Shown piece by piece: positions 63,808 through 64,000 of a stretch of 64,000 nt of DNA. Under the pieces are notes generated by a model, which worked only from the letters and a program-made list of their open reading frames with translations, was not told the origin of the DNA and did no database searches. Position numbers and translations under genes: made by a program. The first letter of the stretch is position 1, and each line of letters opens with the position of its first letter. The stretch covers positions 2,599,001 through 2,663,000 of the forward strand of contig NZ_CP110921.1 of NCBI RefSeq assembly GCF_026247885.1, written 5' to 3'. Source of the DNA: Methylococcus mesophilus. GTDB lineage: Bacteria; Pseudomonadota; Gammaproteobacteria; Methylococcales; Methylococcaceae.

Positions 63808-64000
63808 ATGACCGAGATTCGTTGGTTCGATGACAACGCAAGCCTGGCCCCGGCGCTGGCCGCGGCGGTCGCCGAGGATCTGCGCGCCGCATTGCAGGCC
63901 GCGCCTTCCGCCACGCTCGCCGTGTCCGGCGGCCGCTCGCCGGTGCCGGTGTTCGAAGCCCTGCGCGAAGCCGATCTGGACTGGGCGCGGATCGTCGTCA
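63808..64000 (+). CDS. pgl: 6-phosphogluconolactonase, N-terminal part (cut by window edge)
   Basis: The first 64 residues are present: MTEIRWFDDNASLAPALAAA, then LAVSGGRSPVPVFEALRE, with the SGGRSP phosphate loop of the DevB/NagB-like lactonase family, and DWARIVV at the window end. It hydrolyses the lactone made by Zwf to 6-phosphogluconate. The 1-base spacing to zwf means tight coupling. The rest lies beyond the window. Confidence 0.9.
   Translation, partial: MTEIRWFDDNASLAPALAAAVAEDLRAALQAAPSATLAVSGGRSPVPVFEALREADLDWARIVV

Overview
The window is a contiguous stretch of high-GC bacterial chromosome, densely coding on both strands. I see no insertion sequence, integrase, phage gene, CRISPR array, rRNA or tRNA. 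The gene families are gammaproteobacterial (RlmM, PilV/W/X/Y1, ExeA/GspB, trxA-rho, RsmD-CoaD). The Entner-Doudoroff cluster, dihydroxyacetone kinase subunits and storage enzymes would suit a Methylococcus-like methanotroph. That assignment is an inference from gene content and my memory of such genomes; no methane oxidation gene is in the window.

Layout. 1-3.5 kb: end of a P-type cation ATPase, a JAMM peptidase, an orphan Wzt-type ABC ATPase and rlmM. 3.7-10.6 kb: a type IV pilus minor-pilin operon (fimT, pilV, pilW, pilX, pilY1, pilE); PilX and PilY1 both carry Asp/His/Glu-rich tracts. 10.7-20.2 kb: an L7/L12-like membrane protein, a secreted protein, a methyltransferase, rimO, a SlyD-like FKBP, and an RND metal-efflux pair. 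20.2-23.7 kb: the AmmeMemoRadiSam genes (amrS diverging from amrB-amrA) with a glutathione transferase and a DUF1840 protein. 23.8-32.1 kb: a glycine-zipper protein, Na/Pi cotransporter, histidine phosphatase, polyphosphate kinase and glycogen phosphorylase, which looks like a phosphate and carbon storage neighbourhood. 32.1-36.8 kb: coaD, rsmD, an M16 protease pair, and heme o synthase. 37-41.3 kb: ExeA/GspA and GspB, then OlsB-OlsA-like ornithine-lipid enzymes. 41.5-48.8 kb: trxA, rho, a DedA-LssY fusion, hemL, dcd, apbC, gcvH. 48.8-54.3 kb: a secreted cellulose-binding putative glycosidase, dgkA, a PfkB kinase, mazG, nfi and a small unknown protein. 54.5-64 kb: SDR, rpiB, peroxiredoxin, a Gfo/Idh oxidoreductase, dhaK, dhaL, eda, edd, zwf and the start of pgl, a block of C3/C5/C6 sugar-phosphate enzymes.

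The best candidates for unexplained biology are: (1) the shared acidic/His tracts in PilX and PilY1; (2) the AmmeMemoRadiSam locus, whose biochemical function was undetermined as far as I know, here together with a glutathione transferase; (3) the dhaK/dhaL/rpiB/Gfo-Idh block beside the Entner-Doudoroff genes. Start codons were chosen from visible Shine-Dalgarno sequences and family length, so several differ from the longest possible open frame.
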